Source of the DNA: an uncultured bacterium
Lineage (GTDB): Bacteria; Cyanobacteriota; Vampirovibrionia; Gastranaerophilales; Gastranaerophilaceae
Length of the DNA: 64,000 nucleotides
Direction of reading: 5' to 3'
Assembly: GCA_902777605.1 (NCBI GenBank)
Contig: CACYUI010000005.1
Coordinates: 23,046 to 87,045, forward strand
A program made the position numbers and the translations under genes. Below the pieces are notes generated by a model. It was not told where the DNA came from and searched no databases. It saw only the letters and a program-made list of their open reading frames with translations. Below are positions 16,865 through 26,341 of the stretch, piece by piece (positions within the stretch are counted from its first letter, which is position 1; the number at the start of each line of letters is the position of its first letter).

Positions 16865-18449
16865 TATCAACCCACCTTGCTTCAATGCTCGAAATTATCA
16901 AATCCAGTTGAAGAAGTTTAAAGTCATTTCCTCCTTGTTGTTGATTTTGGAATGCATTTACGGTTCTTGCTTGGTTTTTCAATATATATCTGCGCCCTAC
17001 ATAATATTCGTAAATACTTTTCCTCAAAATATTAGTAAGGAATTGATAATTAGAACCTAAAGAATAAAATATTTTTGCCAGCTCCGTATCATTTTTTGTT
17101 AATCTCAAATACGCTGCAATATTGAATGAAACAAGTTTGTATGAGAGTTCGGATGCAGTATATATATTATCGAAATTGTCTGCTATAAATTTATCCAAAT
17201 CTACATTAAAATTGTTTTCTTTGTATGTTTTAGAAAGTTTTTCAATAAATTCATTAAAACTTTCAGATGTAATTTCATCATAAAACCAGTTTTGAACATA
17301 ATCACTCATACAGAGTTTTTCTATGTCTTTTTGATTGAGTTCTGTTTTCTCCAAATCTACTTCAGGTTTTTTCGGTTCAATATCCAATAATATGCTTTGC
17401 CAGCAAACATATTCATACGGGATTGGTTCTCCGCTCACATGGGAATTCTCTTCTGCCTGATTTAGCAAATATTTTGCAACACCTGCCGGAACTTCGTATC
17501 TTTCTTGATAATTATAAAATTTATCAACAATTCTATAAAAATCCTGTTCAGTCATTGCATTAAATCCAAAAGCATCAAGAATACCATACTTTGGATTAAT
17601 TACTATTGCAAGAAACTGAAGAGTTTTGTTTTGTCTTTTTCTTGAAAATATAATAGCCAAATTTCCGTGTCCGTCAGGGAAAGACATGTATGTCTTATAC
17701 GGGGAGGACTCTTTGAGGATATTTCTATAAAATTCTTCTGTTTTATCTACTCTTATACCGGACATTTTAAGTTCCGATATAGCTTTACCTATACGGCTTT
17801 GTAGATTTTCTGATGCAAATGATTTCGCGTTTTCTAATGCATGATACGCCAGCTGCGACTTTGAGCGCCCCAAAATTTCCAGTGCCGTATATCCTACTTC
17901 AGTATCCATATAACATAGAAATACCGGGATAAGGATATTTGCTAAGCTGTCATACGCATAATCTTCTTCCAAAGATTTTATCAAAATTATTTTATCTGCA
18001 TCCGAAATCGAGCTCAAGAAGTCCATAAAATCTATTTGAGCTTCGGGATTCATTATCGCAGATTCAAGTAATTGTTTTGTTTCTTCATTGATAAGTTCAT
18101 TAAACTGTTCAAAATAACCGCTTATTACATCATAATCAATTTTATTACCCAAATCCTTGAGCATATTAAATGCAATCATTTTTACATGGTCATTATATTC
18201 AGGAGATTTGATAACATTCCAAAGTTCGTCATTCAATGTATCTTTCTCAATAAGTTCAGTTAACAACCAGCATATCAACATAGCCTTTTTGTCGTTGGCA
18301 TTCGTTAGTTCTCTTATTAAAATATCTAATATTGCTATTTTGTCATCAATATTTTTGAGATCTGTTATAAGAGATGCATCCGGCTTTGTAGATGTCATTA
18401 ATGCATTAAGCGTAGCTAATATCTCTGCTTTTATCTGAATTTTATTCAT
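16857..18449 (-). CDS. hypothetical HEAT-like repeat protein
   Basis: 530 aa, no named family recognised. The first ~230 residues are helical repeats with HEAT/armadillo spacing (LKNIDDKIAILDILIREL, VGYTALEILGRSKSQLAYHAL). The middle (about 235-330) is a compact alpha/beta segment (YKTYMSFPDGHGNLAIIF and AIVINPKYGILDAFG). The C-terminal 150 residues are helical. No membrane span or signal is seen. It is the first gene of the ruvX/tilS/hpt operon; a link with RNA or ribosome maturation is possible but unproven. Confidence 0.75.
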   Translation of the reverse strand: MNKIQIKAEILATLNALMTSTKPDASLITDLKNIDDKIAILDILIRELTNANDKKAMLICWLLTELIEKDTLNDELWNVIKSPEYNDHVKMIAFNMLKDLGNKIDYDVISGYFEQFNELINEETKQLLESAIMNPEAQIDFMDFLSSISDADKIILIKSLEEDYAYDSLANILIPVFLCYMDTEVGYTALEILGRSKSQLAYHALENAKSFASENLQSRIGKAISELKMSGIRVDKTEEFYRNILKESSPYKTYMSFPDGHGNLAIIFSRKRQNKTLQFLAIVINPKYGILDAFGFNAMTEQDFYRIVDKFYNYQERYEVPAGVAKYLLNQAEENSHVSGEPIPYEYVCWQSILLDIEPKKPEVDLEKTELNQKDIEKLCMSDYVQNWFYDEITSESFNEFIEKLSKTYKENNFNVDLDKFIADNFDNIYTASELSYKLVSFNIAAYLRLTKNDTELAKIFYSLGSNYQFLTNILRKSIYEYYVGRRYILKNQARTVNAFQNQQQGGNDFKLLQLDLIISSIEARWVDNA

Positions 18450-18536
18450 ATAACCCTCTATTTAACGAACATTAAAATAATATTTCCTAAGTTAATTTTA
18501 ACTTAAAATGAACCATTTCGCAATAAAAAAGGCAAA

Positions 18537-18559
18537 TGCCCGACACAAAGTATCGGGCA
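18537..18559 (-). terminator. intrinsic terminator of the flagellin gene
   Basis: On the minus strand TGCCCGA, a 9-nt loop and TCGGGCA, then TTTGCC and a run of six T. It lies about 50 nt after the flagellin stop. Confidence 0.85.
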
Positions 18560-18609
18560 CTATTGAAAGGACCTTTTATTATAGGTTAAATTTATTTTAA
18601 AAGTTCTTA

Positions 18610-19731
18610 CTAAATTAAGTTCAATGCTATTGATGGCATTTGGTTAGCTGTTGCCAACAATGTTGCTGTTGATTGTTGTAAGATTTGGTATTTGATATAA
18701 TTTGATGAAGATTCTGCTACATCAGCATCTTTGATTGTAGAGTTTGCTTCAATCAGGTTTTCTCTTTGGATATCAGTTGAATCAATAGCAGATTCTAATC
18801 TGTTCATATATGCACCAATTTTAGTACATCTTAGTGAAATATTATCTATAGCATTATCAATAAAAGTAATAAATTCACGAGCAGATGAATCGTTTCTATA
18901 GATTGCATTACACATATTTGTTATAGATATATTGTGTGCTCCGCCATCACCTATTTGATAATCAGTTATCACACCATCTACAACAGTTCCGTTTTCGGCT
19001 AAAGCTGCGGCAAGAGCTGATTTGTATGAACCGTTCAAGTATAAGTAACCGCCTTGACCGTCAGGTATTGGTTGATGGTTTGCATCGAGTTGTCTTGCTC
19101 TGTATTCATAATCTGTTGCATTAGCACTCCAAGTCATATCAATATAACCCGGGCGTGCTTCTGTGATATGGTCATTGTTTGCTTTAAATCCGAAAATGAT
19201 TGTGGATTTTGCGCTGTCAAAAAGGAATGAATCCATTTTGATTACACATCTTTTGTCTGAATATAAACCAACTTGAAGATTTATATCAGTTTGTCTTGAA
19301 CCGTCAAGCAGATATGTATCGTTGAAGTCTGTAATTTCACATAAACGGTCAATTTCATCCATTCTTTGAATAACTTCAAGAGCAAGTGCATCTAATGATG
19401 CTGAACCATAAGTTCCGTTTGCTGCTTGCATGGTCAAGTCACGAATTCTTTGAAGATAATCGTTAATGATATCAAGTACACCTTCTTGAGTCGTTAACAT
19501 ATCAAGACCCATTTGTGAGTTGGTTTCGATGATATCGTAACCATTAATCTTTGCTTCCATTCCGGCTGATACTGCATAGCCGGCTGCGTCATCTTTTGCC
19601 GAATTAATTCTAAAACCTGTTGATAGTTGTTCCATTGCCTTATTCATGCCTTTTGTTGCTGAAGTAAGGTACTTTTGACAGGTCAATGACGCGAGGTTTG
19701 TGTTAATTGTAATTGATGCTGTCGCTGCCAT
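18610..19731 (-). CDS. fliC: flagellin
   Basis: Structural protein of the flagellar filament, 373 aa. The N-terminal D0/D1 region is classical (ITINTNLASLTCQKYL, LSTGFRINSAKDDAAGYAVS, LQRIRDLTMQAANGTYG), as is the C-terminal D1/D0 region (ENLIEANSTIKDADVAE, then LQQSTATLLATANQ). The central variable domain is short. No signal peptide is present, as expected for type III export. The ATG has GAAAGGAAA upstream. A sigma-28 type promoter lies at 19777-19803 and a terminator follows, so it is a single-gene transcript. No other filament, hook or export gene is in the window; a Maf glycosyltransferase operon is 2.3 kb away. Confidence 0.96.
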   Translation of the reverse strand: MAATASITINTNLASLTCQKYLTSATKGMNKAMEQLSTGFRINSAKDDAAGYAVSAGMEAKINGYDIIETNSQMGLDMLTTQEGVLDIINDYLQRIRDLTMQAANGTYGSASLDALALEVIQRMDEIDRLCEITDFNDTYLLDGSRQTDINLQVGLYSDKRCVIKMDSFLFDSAKSTIIFGFKANNDHITEARPGYIDMTWSANATDYEYRARQLDANHQPIPDGQGGYLYLNGSYKSALAAALAENGTVVDGVITDYQIGDGGAHNISITNMCNAIYRNDSSAREFITFIDNAIDNISLRCTKIGAYMNRLESAIDSTDIQRENLIEANSTIKDADVAESSSNYIKYQILQQSTATLLATANQMPSIALNLI

Positions 19732-19776
19732 AATAAATTTCCTTTCAATAAATTTATAATTTGCCTTTCATTCAGG

Positions 19777-19803
19777 TTAACGGCAAAAAAAAATATGACT
19801 TTA
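19777..19803 (-). promoter_or_regulatory. sigma-28 (FliA) promoter of flagellin
   Basis: On the minus strand: TAAAGTCA (19796-19803), exactly 11 nt, then GCCGTTAA (19777-19784). The enterobacterial FliA consensus is TAAAGTTT-N11-GCCGATAA. Predicted transcription start is about 19770, giving a leader of about 40 nt. A FliA-type sigma gene is at 38538-39356. Confidence 0.87.
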
Positions 19804-19903
19804 CAACTTTAGTTGCAGAATCCTCCATTCGTATGAGAAGGGGACTAAAATGCCGTAATAACAACATTTTTAAAAATATAAAAAATGTGTATAAACAAAA
19901 AAG

Positions 19904-19921
19904 CTACAACTAAAGTTGTAG
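19904..19921 (-). terminator. intrinsic terminator of the 19967-21532 gene
   Basis: Perfect 7-bp stem (CTACAAC/GTTGTAG) with a 4-nt loop, followed on the minus strand by a run of T. It separates the membrane protein gene from the flagellin promoter. A related ACAACTTTAGTTG motif recurs just upstream of the flagellin -35 box. Confidence 0.8.
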
Positions 19922-19966
19922 TTTTTTGTTATTAATTTATCTGAGATACATGCTATTTGGTATTAA

Positions 19967-21532
19967 CTAATCTTCAACTTCTTTGCCTTTTTCAAAGTCA
20001 TATATACCCGGGAACACATCTACGCCTGTTGCTTTTCTTGTTACATAGTATTGAATTTTTGGTATGAATGTAGATAAGAATAGTGCTGCTATTACAAATC
20101 CTGTTGCGAAGTTTATTCCGTTGTACATAATATTCTTGTTCTTAATCTTATCAAGCAATTTCTTATCTACTTTGCCGTCTTTTGCTGCATTACAGATTGT
20201 TTCCACATATTGTTCCATATCAGCTTTTAGTCTGTATAGTTTTTTATTAGAAACAAACTTGTATTCATCCTTATAATTTCCGCCGACAAATTCAACTTCT
20301 GAGCGAATCGGTTTTCCTTTCGCATCTTTTCCTATTTCTTTGCCTATACCTTCTGTGAATTCAGAAAATGCATTGTGTAACAATTCTGTATTATTAATTT
20401 CTGCTTTATTAATAGCATCAATAACTTGTTGTTTTGTAAGTACAGCTTCGCCCTTTCTCAGAGGCTGAAGAGTTGACATGTCTTTTAGTCGTTTTAATGT
20501 TTCAGCATCATCAAAATGCTTTTCTGCTTCACTAAGAGTTATAACTTCTAATGGCTTTTTATTGAATAGTTTTGACATGCCGGATATTTCTTCTGTCTCA
20601 AACTTCATGCCATCAGGGAGTTTAATTTCTGAAGGCTTGTTACCAAGAACTGCTTTTCTAAAATCTTCTACACTCATGCTATTTCCGTTTTTCTCAAGGA
20701 ATTTTGCTAAGTGATTATCTAAGATTGCTGCTGTATTTGGATTTAGTCGTCTTGCGTTTCCGCTTTCAGCCAAATTCATAAGATTTCCAACATGACCTCT
20801 TGCCCACATGTAGAAATATATTGAGCCTATATCACGAATTGCAATTTCTCTTCTCTCTTCTTTTGTACGGGCATTATACATTCTGCCTCCGGCGATACCT
20901 GCATCACTTGAGAGAAGTTTACCTGTATTTGTATTTTCTATTATATTTGTAAATGCATTCACAGCACCCATTGCACCACCTTTAAATGATGGTGTTGAAT
21001 TATTTTTTTGTTGTTTTTCTTCAACTTTTCTTTCATGTCTTAACTTTTTAGTTAAGCCCTGATTGAGTTTTGGAACTACAAAACCTATAAACAAGTTGGT
21101 AATCAATATGCTTGTTAAAACTTTTGCACTCTTTATTCCTGCCACTTGAGTCGGTGTAAATTTCTTTGAAGCAAGCTTTTTCATAAAGTTATCAAATGGT
21201 GTTCTTAACAACTTATCTGTTCCGACATCAAAATTTTTGCCATTTGATTTAAGTATTTTTGAAACAATTTTGTCACCAAGCTTGTTCATAGAAGCAACAC
21301 CGCACAACCAAACGATAGAGCCCATTATTTCTTCTATAAAGCGTTCTCTTGCCTCATCCCATTTACCTCTTTTATACGCTTGGTATGTTCTGCCTGCTAC
21401 AACACATCCTTCCAATGCAACTATAGGAGCCATCGCATCAGCTTTTGTCATGCCTGTAATGACTTTTGCCAGTCTTCTGTTTGCAGCTCCTGAGCTAAAA
21501 GATATATTGTTATTGCTATTTATTGAATTCAA
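19967..21532 (-). CDS. hypothetical membrane protein with N-terminal F-x-x-G leader
   Basis: 521 aa, no named family recognised. It opens with a short Ser/Asn leader ending NNISFSSG (about residues 8-15), then a hydrophobic stretch around GSIVWLCGVASMNKLG, another at TSILITNLFIGFVVPKLNQG (about 145-165), and a C-terminal span (GINFATGFVIAALFLSTFIP). An internal PSFKGGAMGAVNAF repeats the leader-like motif ahead of a second section. The domain order resembles the 29853-31904 protein, also with membrane helices and SFKG/NFKG motifs, so the two may be paralogues. No signal peptide is seen. Its own terminator follows. Confidence 0.7.
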   Translation of the reverse strand: MNSINSNNNISFSSGAANRRLAKVITGMTKADAMAPIVALEGCVVAGRTYQAYKRGKWDEARERFIEEIMGSIVWLCGVASMNKLGDKIVSKILKSNGKNFDVGTDKLLRTPFDNFMKKLASKKFTPTQVAGIKSAKVLTSILITNLFIGFVVPKLNQGLTKKLRHERKVEEKQQKNNSTPSFKGGAMGAVNAFTNIIENTNTGKLLSSDAGIAGGRMYNARTKEERREIAIRDIGSIYFYMWARGHVGNLMNLAESGNARRLNPNTAAILDNHLAKFLEKNGNSMSVEDFRKAVLGNKPSEIKLPDGMKFETEEISGMSKLFNKKPLEVITLSEAEKHFDDAETLKRLKDMSTLQPLRKGEAVLTKQQVIDAINKAEINNTELLHNAFSEFTEGIGKEIGKDAKGKPIRSEVEFVGGNYKDEYKFVSNKKLYRLKADMEQYVETICNAAKDGKVDKKLLDKIKNKNIMYNGINFATGFVIAALFLSTFIPKIQYYVTRKATGVDVFPGIYDFEKGKEVED

Positions 21533-21626
21533 AATCTAACCTTCCACTGTTTCGGCTATTTTGATTAAACAATGTCAAGATTTATTTTTGACTGAATTTG
21601 AAGAAATTGTTACATTATGTAATATT

Positions 21627-22070
21627 TTAAGCATTAGTTTCCAGCATAAATGTCACCGGCCCATCATTTATGAGTGAAACTTCCATCATTGCGCCAAACT
21701 TACCGTTAGCTGTTTTTATGCCGTATGTCTGAATTTCTTTAATAAAATCTTCGTATAATTTATTGGCTATTTCAGGAGGTGCTGACTTATCAAAGCTTGG
21801 ACGAGTACCTTTTTTGCAATCTCCGCACAGTGTAAATTGAGAAACTATAAGCATTTCTCCTTGAATATCGACAAGAGAACGATTCATTTTATCGTCTTCA
21901 TCGGAAAATATTCTTAAATTCGCAGCCTTTTTGGCAAGTTTTTGTACTTGTTCGATACCGTCACCTTTTTCTATCCCGACAAGTGCCAAAATGCCTTTAT
22001 CAATATTTGAATAAGGTTCGTTATTAATAGTTACTCCCGCTTTTTTAACTCTTTGTATTAAAACCTTCAC
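21627..22070 (-). CDS. dtd: D-aminoacyl-tRNA deacylase
   Basis: Hydrolyses D-amino acids mischarged on tRNA. 147 aa, normal length. The active-site motifs SQFTLCGD and NDGPVTFMLE are intact. The start is GTG, overlapping the upstream maf stop by one base (TAGTG). It is the last gene of the operon beginning at 25827. Confidence 0.96.
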   Translation of the reverse strand: MKVLIQRVKKAGVTINNEPYSNIDKGILALVGIEKGDGIEQVQKLAKKAANLRIFSDEDDKMNRSLVDIQGEMLIVSQFTLCGDCKKGTRPSFDKSAPPEIANKLYEDFIKEIQTYGIKTANGKFGAMMEVSLINDGPVTFMLETNA

Positions 22071-23965
22071 TATATTTCTCCAATAACTTTGCTAATAAGT
22101 TCTGATATTTCATTAATTTTTTGCTCTGCTCCCATGCAATATATATTAATTTTTTCAACAATTTTGGAAACTGAATCAACTGTAAAAGAATCAGTCATTT
22201 TCATCTCATAGTCCAAATCAATTCTCTCTGTTGTTGTTATAAAATCAAAAAGCTTATTTTTCTTTGACAAATCGCCACTCATGGCAAGATATCCCGTTGT
22301 AAGTTTTTTTAAGCCTTTTAGAATATCCGTATTTATTGTTTTGTATCGTTTAAGGTCGTTGTTTATAGTTTTTACGGTACTCTTTAAGCCTTCCGTAAAC
22401 ATCAGTATTGGCTGCAAATTTTCCTTTGACTTAAAAAGATTATCCTTAATTTGCTCTTTGTTGTACTCAAATTCTATATTAATATCTCTGTTAATTATTT
22501 CATGGCAATCAACCAATGCCTCTTCTAGTGACATGTTCTTAAAACCGTTTATCTGTGCTCCGACAAGGGAAGTATTTATATATTCTGCATCAGGATAAAG
22601 TCTGGTATATTCTTCCAAAGGTTTTATGAAAGCTGCATAAACAGACTCTGTAGGAATCATATCTCCATTTATACCTTTTACATAATATAGTGCTCCGTTA
22701 AGGTTCTTTAATCTGTCAAGAGCAGTATTTTTGCGGACTTCTGCATCAGGATGGTTGGAAAGAGCATTTGCAAATGCTTCAAAATCTTTTGCGGTAATTT
22801 CCCACTTATTTGTTTCTTTATTATATTTACATTCCAAGTCTTTGTAGGCGGAATCCTTACTGTAGCACTGTCCTTCTATATAAGCTAAATCCTGCCCGAC
22901 AAGAATAATTTTTGAGCATCCCAAAATTCGGGCTGAATTTAGTGCTGTATATGATACAGTTCCCTTTGAAAGATATTCCGAATTATCAGTATTTGATATT
23001 TCCGACCAAAAATCATTTATTGGTAAATTATTGGAAATGTGAGTAAATACTTTTTTAAAATTAGCCTTGTATAAATTTGGATTAGAAAAAGGCTCTGTAA
23101 TAAAATTAGTTTCCGATAAATCTATACCTTCTATTTGTTTATAAGAATCATAAGATTCTATAATGCAGAGAAAATCAGGTTTTATACCGTGTGCGTCAAT
23201 TGCTTTCATTGCCGTACCCACAACAAAAAGAACTATATTATCTCTATATTTTTTTATTGTTTCTATATTTCTATCCAAAGTTGGCCCTGCAGAAACAACA
23301 ACCGCGGTTTTACCTTGATAATAATTTTTTATTTCTGCAAGCGGAGTTTGTTTCACAAGATAAGGAATATTTTTTATTGTCATTTTTAGCAACGGATAGA
23401 ATTTTTCTTGAGTATACTTTAAATCCAAACTAAACATCCCGACAATCCTTTGAAGTTCCGATACAAGCTCATCAAATTTTGCGCCCGCAAGTTCTCTGTT
23501 TTCGAGAGTAGAAAGCAGCAATGGTGTGTTTTTTGTATTCGAAAACCTATGAATATATTCAGATGTTGTTTCTAAATTATCAGAGATAAATACATTTTTT
23601 TTTGAAATATCATTTGAAAAATCTACAAGCATAAAAGCGGTTTTTAAAATATTCAAATCAGGCTCATATAAAATAACTGTACCCTTAGAATTCACTGATG
23701 CAACTTGAAACAAATATCCGAGTCCCAGCCCGTATACAAGATGAATGGCGTCAGGTCTGTTTTCCGCCATTGAAAAAATTTCTTTTGCTTCACCCAAAGG
23801 ACTCTGTACATTATGTAAAGGTTTTCCTTTGTATATTAAATTATACGAACCGTTTTGTTGCACGAGCTGCGGAATTTCCATTGGAATATGCGCAAGCAAA
23901 CGATTTGCAAGTTCAGAATTTTTTTCCCTTAATGCATTAAGATTTTTTTCTAAAAGATTACTCAT
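22070..23965 (-). CDS. Maf-type motility-associated glycosyltransferase (DUF115)
   Basis: 631 aa. The central DUF115/MAF_flag10 domain (about 200-400) is recognisable: GKTAVVVSAGPTLDRNIETI, FVVGTAMKAIDAHGIKPDF, and SARILGCSKIILVGQDLAY with a nearby SKGTVSYTA. Maf proteins in Campylobacter, Aeromonas and others transfer nonulosonic acids (pseudaminic or legionaminic) to flagellin. The C-terminal 150 residues are helical. The ATG overlaps the rlmN stop (ATGAGTAA). The operon is preceded by a sigma-28 type promoter, and flagellin lies just downstream, so flagellin is the likely acceptor. The donor route is only partly visible (candidate CMP-sugar synthetase at 44500-45171). Confidence 0.88.
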   Translation of the reverse strand: MSNLLEKNLNALREKNSELANRLLAHIPMEIPQLVQQNGSYNLIYKGKPLHNVQSPLGEAKEIFSMAENRPDAIHLVYGLGLGYLFQVASVNSKGTVILYEPDLNILKTAFMLVDFSNDISKKNVFISDNLETTSEYIHRFSNTKNTPLLLSTLENRELAGAKFDELVSELQRIVGMFSLDLKYTQEKFYPLLKMTIKNIPYLVKQTPLAEIKNYYQGKTAVVVSAGPTLDRNIETIKKYRDNIVLFVVGTAMKAIDAHGIKPDFLCIIESYDSYKQIEGIDLSETNFITEPFSNPNLYKANFKKVFTHISNNLPINDFWSEISNTDNSEYLSKGTVSYTALNSARILGCSKIILVGQDLAYIEGQCYSKDSAYKDLECKYNKETNKWEITAKDFEAFANALSNHPDAEVRKNTALDRLKNLNGALYYVKGINGDMIPTESVYAAFIKPLEEYTRLYPDAEYINTSLVGAQINGFKNMSLEEALVDCHEIINRDINIEFEYNKEQIKDNLFKSKENLQPILMFTEGLKSTVKTINNDLKRYKTINTDILKGLKKLTTGYLAMSGDLSKKNKLFDFITTTERIDLDYEMKMTDSFTVDSVSKIVEKINIYCMGAEQKINEISELISKVIGEI

Positions 23966-25001
23966 TTACCCCTGCCTTTTTTCCTCGAAGTTGACCGCAA
24001 GCGGCATCAATATCAGCACCTCTTTCCAAGCGAACCGTAACTTTTTTCCCTGAATGTTCAAGCAGATACTTAAATTTCATAATATCGCTGCTTGAAGGTT
24101 TTTTATAATCGTTTTCCACTACAGAATTGTATGGTATAAGATTAATATTACATTTTAAATCTCTTAGGAGAATTGCGAGTTCCTTAGCGACAGCAATTGT
24201 ATCATTGAATCCATGAATAAGAATATATTCTACGGTAACTCTTCTCCCTGTCTTTTCAACATAGTCTAAAAGCGCTTTTTTTACATCTTTAATATGATAT
24301 TTGTTTTCAATAGGCATCAGGGAACTTCTTAGTTCGTGATTTGGAGCATGAAGAGATATTGCAAGTGTTGATTGCAAATCCATAGATGCTAATCTTTCTA
24401 TCCCCGGAATAATACCGCTTGTCGAAATCGTAATCCTTCTTGCACCAATTTGAAAATCGTTATTAAAAATATCAAGAGCCTTCAGAACATTATCAAGGTT
24501 CAAAAGTGGTTCGCCTTGTCCCATAAATACAATATTTGTAACTTTTAGCCCTGTATCTCTTTGTATAGTCAGAACTTGCTCTATAATTTCTTTATAATCA
24601 AGATTTCTTTTAAAACCGCCTTTTCCTGTTGCACAAAAAGAGCAATTGACTGCGCATCCGACTTGAGAGCTTACGCAAGCAGTTAAATTTGCACGATTAT
24701 CAAATCTCATCAAAACAGTTTCAACGCATTCTCCATCAGGATACTCAACAAGATATTTGATTGTTCCGTCTTTACTTACTTGTTTAACTTTAATCTTTGT
24801 ATCTGTTACTGATGCAGTCTGTTTTAATTCTTCTCTAAAGTCTTTTGAAAGATTGGTCATTTCGTCAATTGAAGAAACAGATTTTGAATAAATCCAATTG
24901 TGAATTTGTTTGGCACGAAATTTAGTTGCCTTCATCTCTGTCATCAAATTTTCAAGTTCTTCAAGCGACATGCCGGAAAGTATAATCTTATCTTTCTCCA
25001 T
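23958..25001 (-). CDS. rlmN: 23S rRNA (A2503-C2)/tRNA (A37-C2) methyltransferase
   Basis: Radical-SAM methyltransferase making m2A2503 in 23S rRNA. 347 aa. The 4Fe-4S motif is CAVNCSFCATG, the SAM-binding strand NIVFMGQGEPLLN, and the two methyl-transfer cysteines lie in CVSSQVGC-type and C-terminal DAACGQLR contexts. I start at the ATG at 25001; a TTG four codons upstream is possible but would begin 2 nt after the previous gene. The position inside an operon with a sigma-28 promoter is unusual for a housekeeping enzyme. Confidence 0.95.
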   Translation of the reverse strand: MEKDKIILSGMSLEELENLMTEMKATKFRAKQIHNWIYSKSVSSIDEMTNLSKDFREELKQTASVTDTKIKVKQVSKDGTIKYLVEYPDGECVETVLMRFDNRANLTACVSSQVGCAVNCSFCATGKGGFKRNLDYKEIIEQVLTIQRDTGLKVTNIVFMGQGEPLLNLDNVLKALDIFNNDFQIGARRITISTSGIIPGIERLASMDLQSTLAISLHAPNHELRSSLMPIENKYHIKDVKKALLDYVEKTGRRVTVEYILIHGFNDTIAVAKELAILLRDLKCNINLIPYNSVVENDYKKPSSSDIMKFKYLLEHSGKKVTVRLERGADIDAACGQLRGKKAGVNE

Positions 25002-25014
25002 CTTTAATCCCAAT

Positions 25015-25827
25015 CTATCCCAATTTCTGTTTATAGAAATTAATTATATCCACTTTTGCTTTCAAAAGCATAGCGTGATGCGAAACAGAGTTTTTCCATT
25101 CATTAAAAGAGCATTCCTTCGGAAGAAGTTTCAAAGGATTATGCGGAAAATCCTTGCATATATCAGGTCTTTGTTCATATATTGAACATAAATTGCCATC
25201 CACCTTTGGACAGTGATAATAATAGATTTTATCATCCTGTACCAATATGTTTAAGAGCTCAAAATACTCTGGGTTTACGGATTTTGCAGCTTCCTCTGAT
25301 GCTATCGGAACAAATACCGAAACAAAATCACTTGAATACTTATCCCCCCTCATCGCTCTTTGTTTAAGCTGTTCATAAGAGTATTCACTCACTGCAAGCT
25401 TACAGCATGCACCACACTTATTGCACTCATACTCGGATTTTTTATCCATGATTGCTTTATATTCAGCCTTAAGCTTTTGTCTGTAATCGCCTGTTAAGTA
25501 TGTAAGAGCTTGCATTTGCCAATCTCTGAGTTTACACCCTGATGCCGGATATGGCGCAAAAATATCCTTTTTTTCTACATTACAGTTTTTATTAGAACAA
25601 TTTGCACAAGCATTTTCCGGTTTTATTGTATCCAATTCTTTTCTGATACTTTCTGCTGCCTCTATAAAAATCTGCTCGTAATTATTCTTCAAGTCATTAT
25701 ATTGACCTTTTAAAGAATTATCTTTGGGAGTTTCTTTATGTATGCCGTTTATAAACAAATTCTCTGAAGAACTTGCTTTTCCGCCGTTTCCACTACTCCC
25801 CATACTTGCAAAAAAATTATTACTCAT
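25015..25827 (-). CDS. YkgJ/FliB-type cysteine-cluster protein (CxxCxxCC)
   Basis: 270 aa with a Cys-rich metal or cluster domain: CANCSNKNC, then the core CNKCGACCKLAV, and HCPKVDGNLCSIYEQRPDICKDFP. This signature defines the CxxCxxCC family, which includes YkgJ and, as I recall, the flagellin lysine N-methylase FliB. Being first in an operon with a sigma-28 promoter and maf, a flagellin-modification role is attractive but unproven. The ATG at 25827 overlaps the stop of a possible six-codon leader ORF (25824-25844) that begins just after GGGGGATTT; translational coupling is possible. A longer in-frame open reading frame upstream would run into the promoter. Confidence 0.8.
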   Translation of the reverse strand: MSNNFFASMGSSGNGGKASSSENLFINGIHKETPKDNSLKGQYNDLKNNYEQIFIEAAESIRKELDTIKPENACANCSNKNCNVEKKDIFAPYPASGCKLRDWQMQALTYLTGDYRQKLKAEYKAIMDKKSEYECNKCGACCKLAVSEYSYEQLKQRAMRGDKYSSDFVSVFVPIASEEAAKSVNPEYFELLNILVQDDKIYYYHCPKVDGNLCSIYEQRPDICKDFPHNPLKLLPKECSFNEWKNSVSHHAMLLKAKVDIINFYKQKLG

Positions 25828-25853
25828 ACTTTTGATGATATCATAAATCCCCC

Positions 25854-25880
25854 TTAACGGCAATGTAATTTAACGGTTTA
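25854..25880 (-). promoter_or_regulatory. sigma-28 (FliA) promoter of the cysteine-cluster/rlmN/maf/dtd operon
   Basis: On the minus strand: TAAACCGT (25873-25880), exactly 11 nt, then GCCGTTAA (25854-25861). The -10 octamer and spacing are identical to the flagellin promoter. The predicted start of transcription is about 25847, some 20 nt before the chosen start codon. Confidence 0.8.
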
Positions 25881-25910
25881 TCGCCAAAAATAAAAGCACG
25901 GAGGGTATTT

Positions 25911-26327
25911 ATGACTATAAAATTACAAATTTACAAATGTGAAATCTGCGGAAACATTGTACAAATTTTACATGAAGGTGACGGAAATTTGGTTTGCTGC
26001 GGTCAGGAAATGAAACAATTAAAAATTCAGTACGATACAAATCAGTTAGGAGAAAAGCACACTCCTAAAATAGAATTTAAAGAAAACAAAAAATTTGTTA
26101 ATGTAATCGGCCACCCTATGTCAGATGAGCATTATATAGAGTTTATTGAAACAATAAAGTCTGACAAAAGTGAATTGCATCTGAAATTTTTCAAGCCTAA
26201 TGATGTTCCCCAAATGAACATTTCATTCATGGGAGATGAAATTTCTTCTGTTGAATACTGCAATATTCATAACCTTTGGGGTGATAACAGAATGTTAACA
26301 AACGAAACAGGTGATTATTCTATATAG
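25911..26327 (+). CDS. desulfoferrodoxin / superoxide reductase (2Fe-SOR)
   Basis: Reduces superoxide to peroxide without making oxygen, typical of anaerobes. 138 aa. The N-terminal rubredoxin-like site has C10, C13, C29 and C30. The catalytic mononuclear site ligands are seen in GEKHTP, GHPMSDEHYI and CNIHNLW (four His and one Cys). ACGGAGGGTA is the ribosome-binding site. Ferritin follows after 14 nt, making an oxygen and iron stress operon. Confidence 0.95.
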   Translation: MTIKLQIYKCEICGNIVQILHEGDGNLVCCGQEMKQLKIQYDTNQLGEKHTPKIEFKENKKFVNVIGHPMSDEHYIEFIETIKSDKSELHLKFFKPNDVPQMNISFMGDEISSVEYCNIHNLWGDNRMLTNETGDYSI

Positions 26328-26341
26328 AAAGGAATTTTAAT

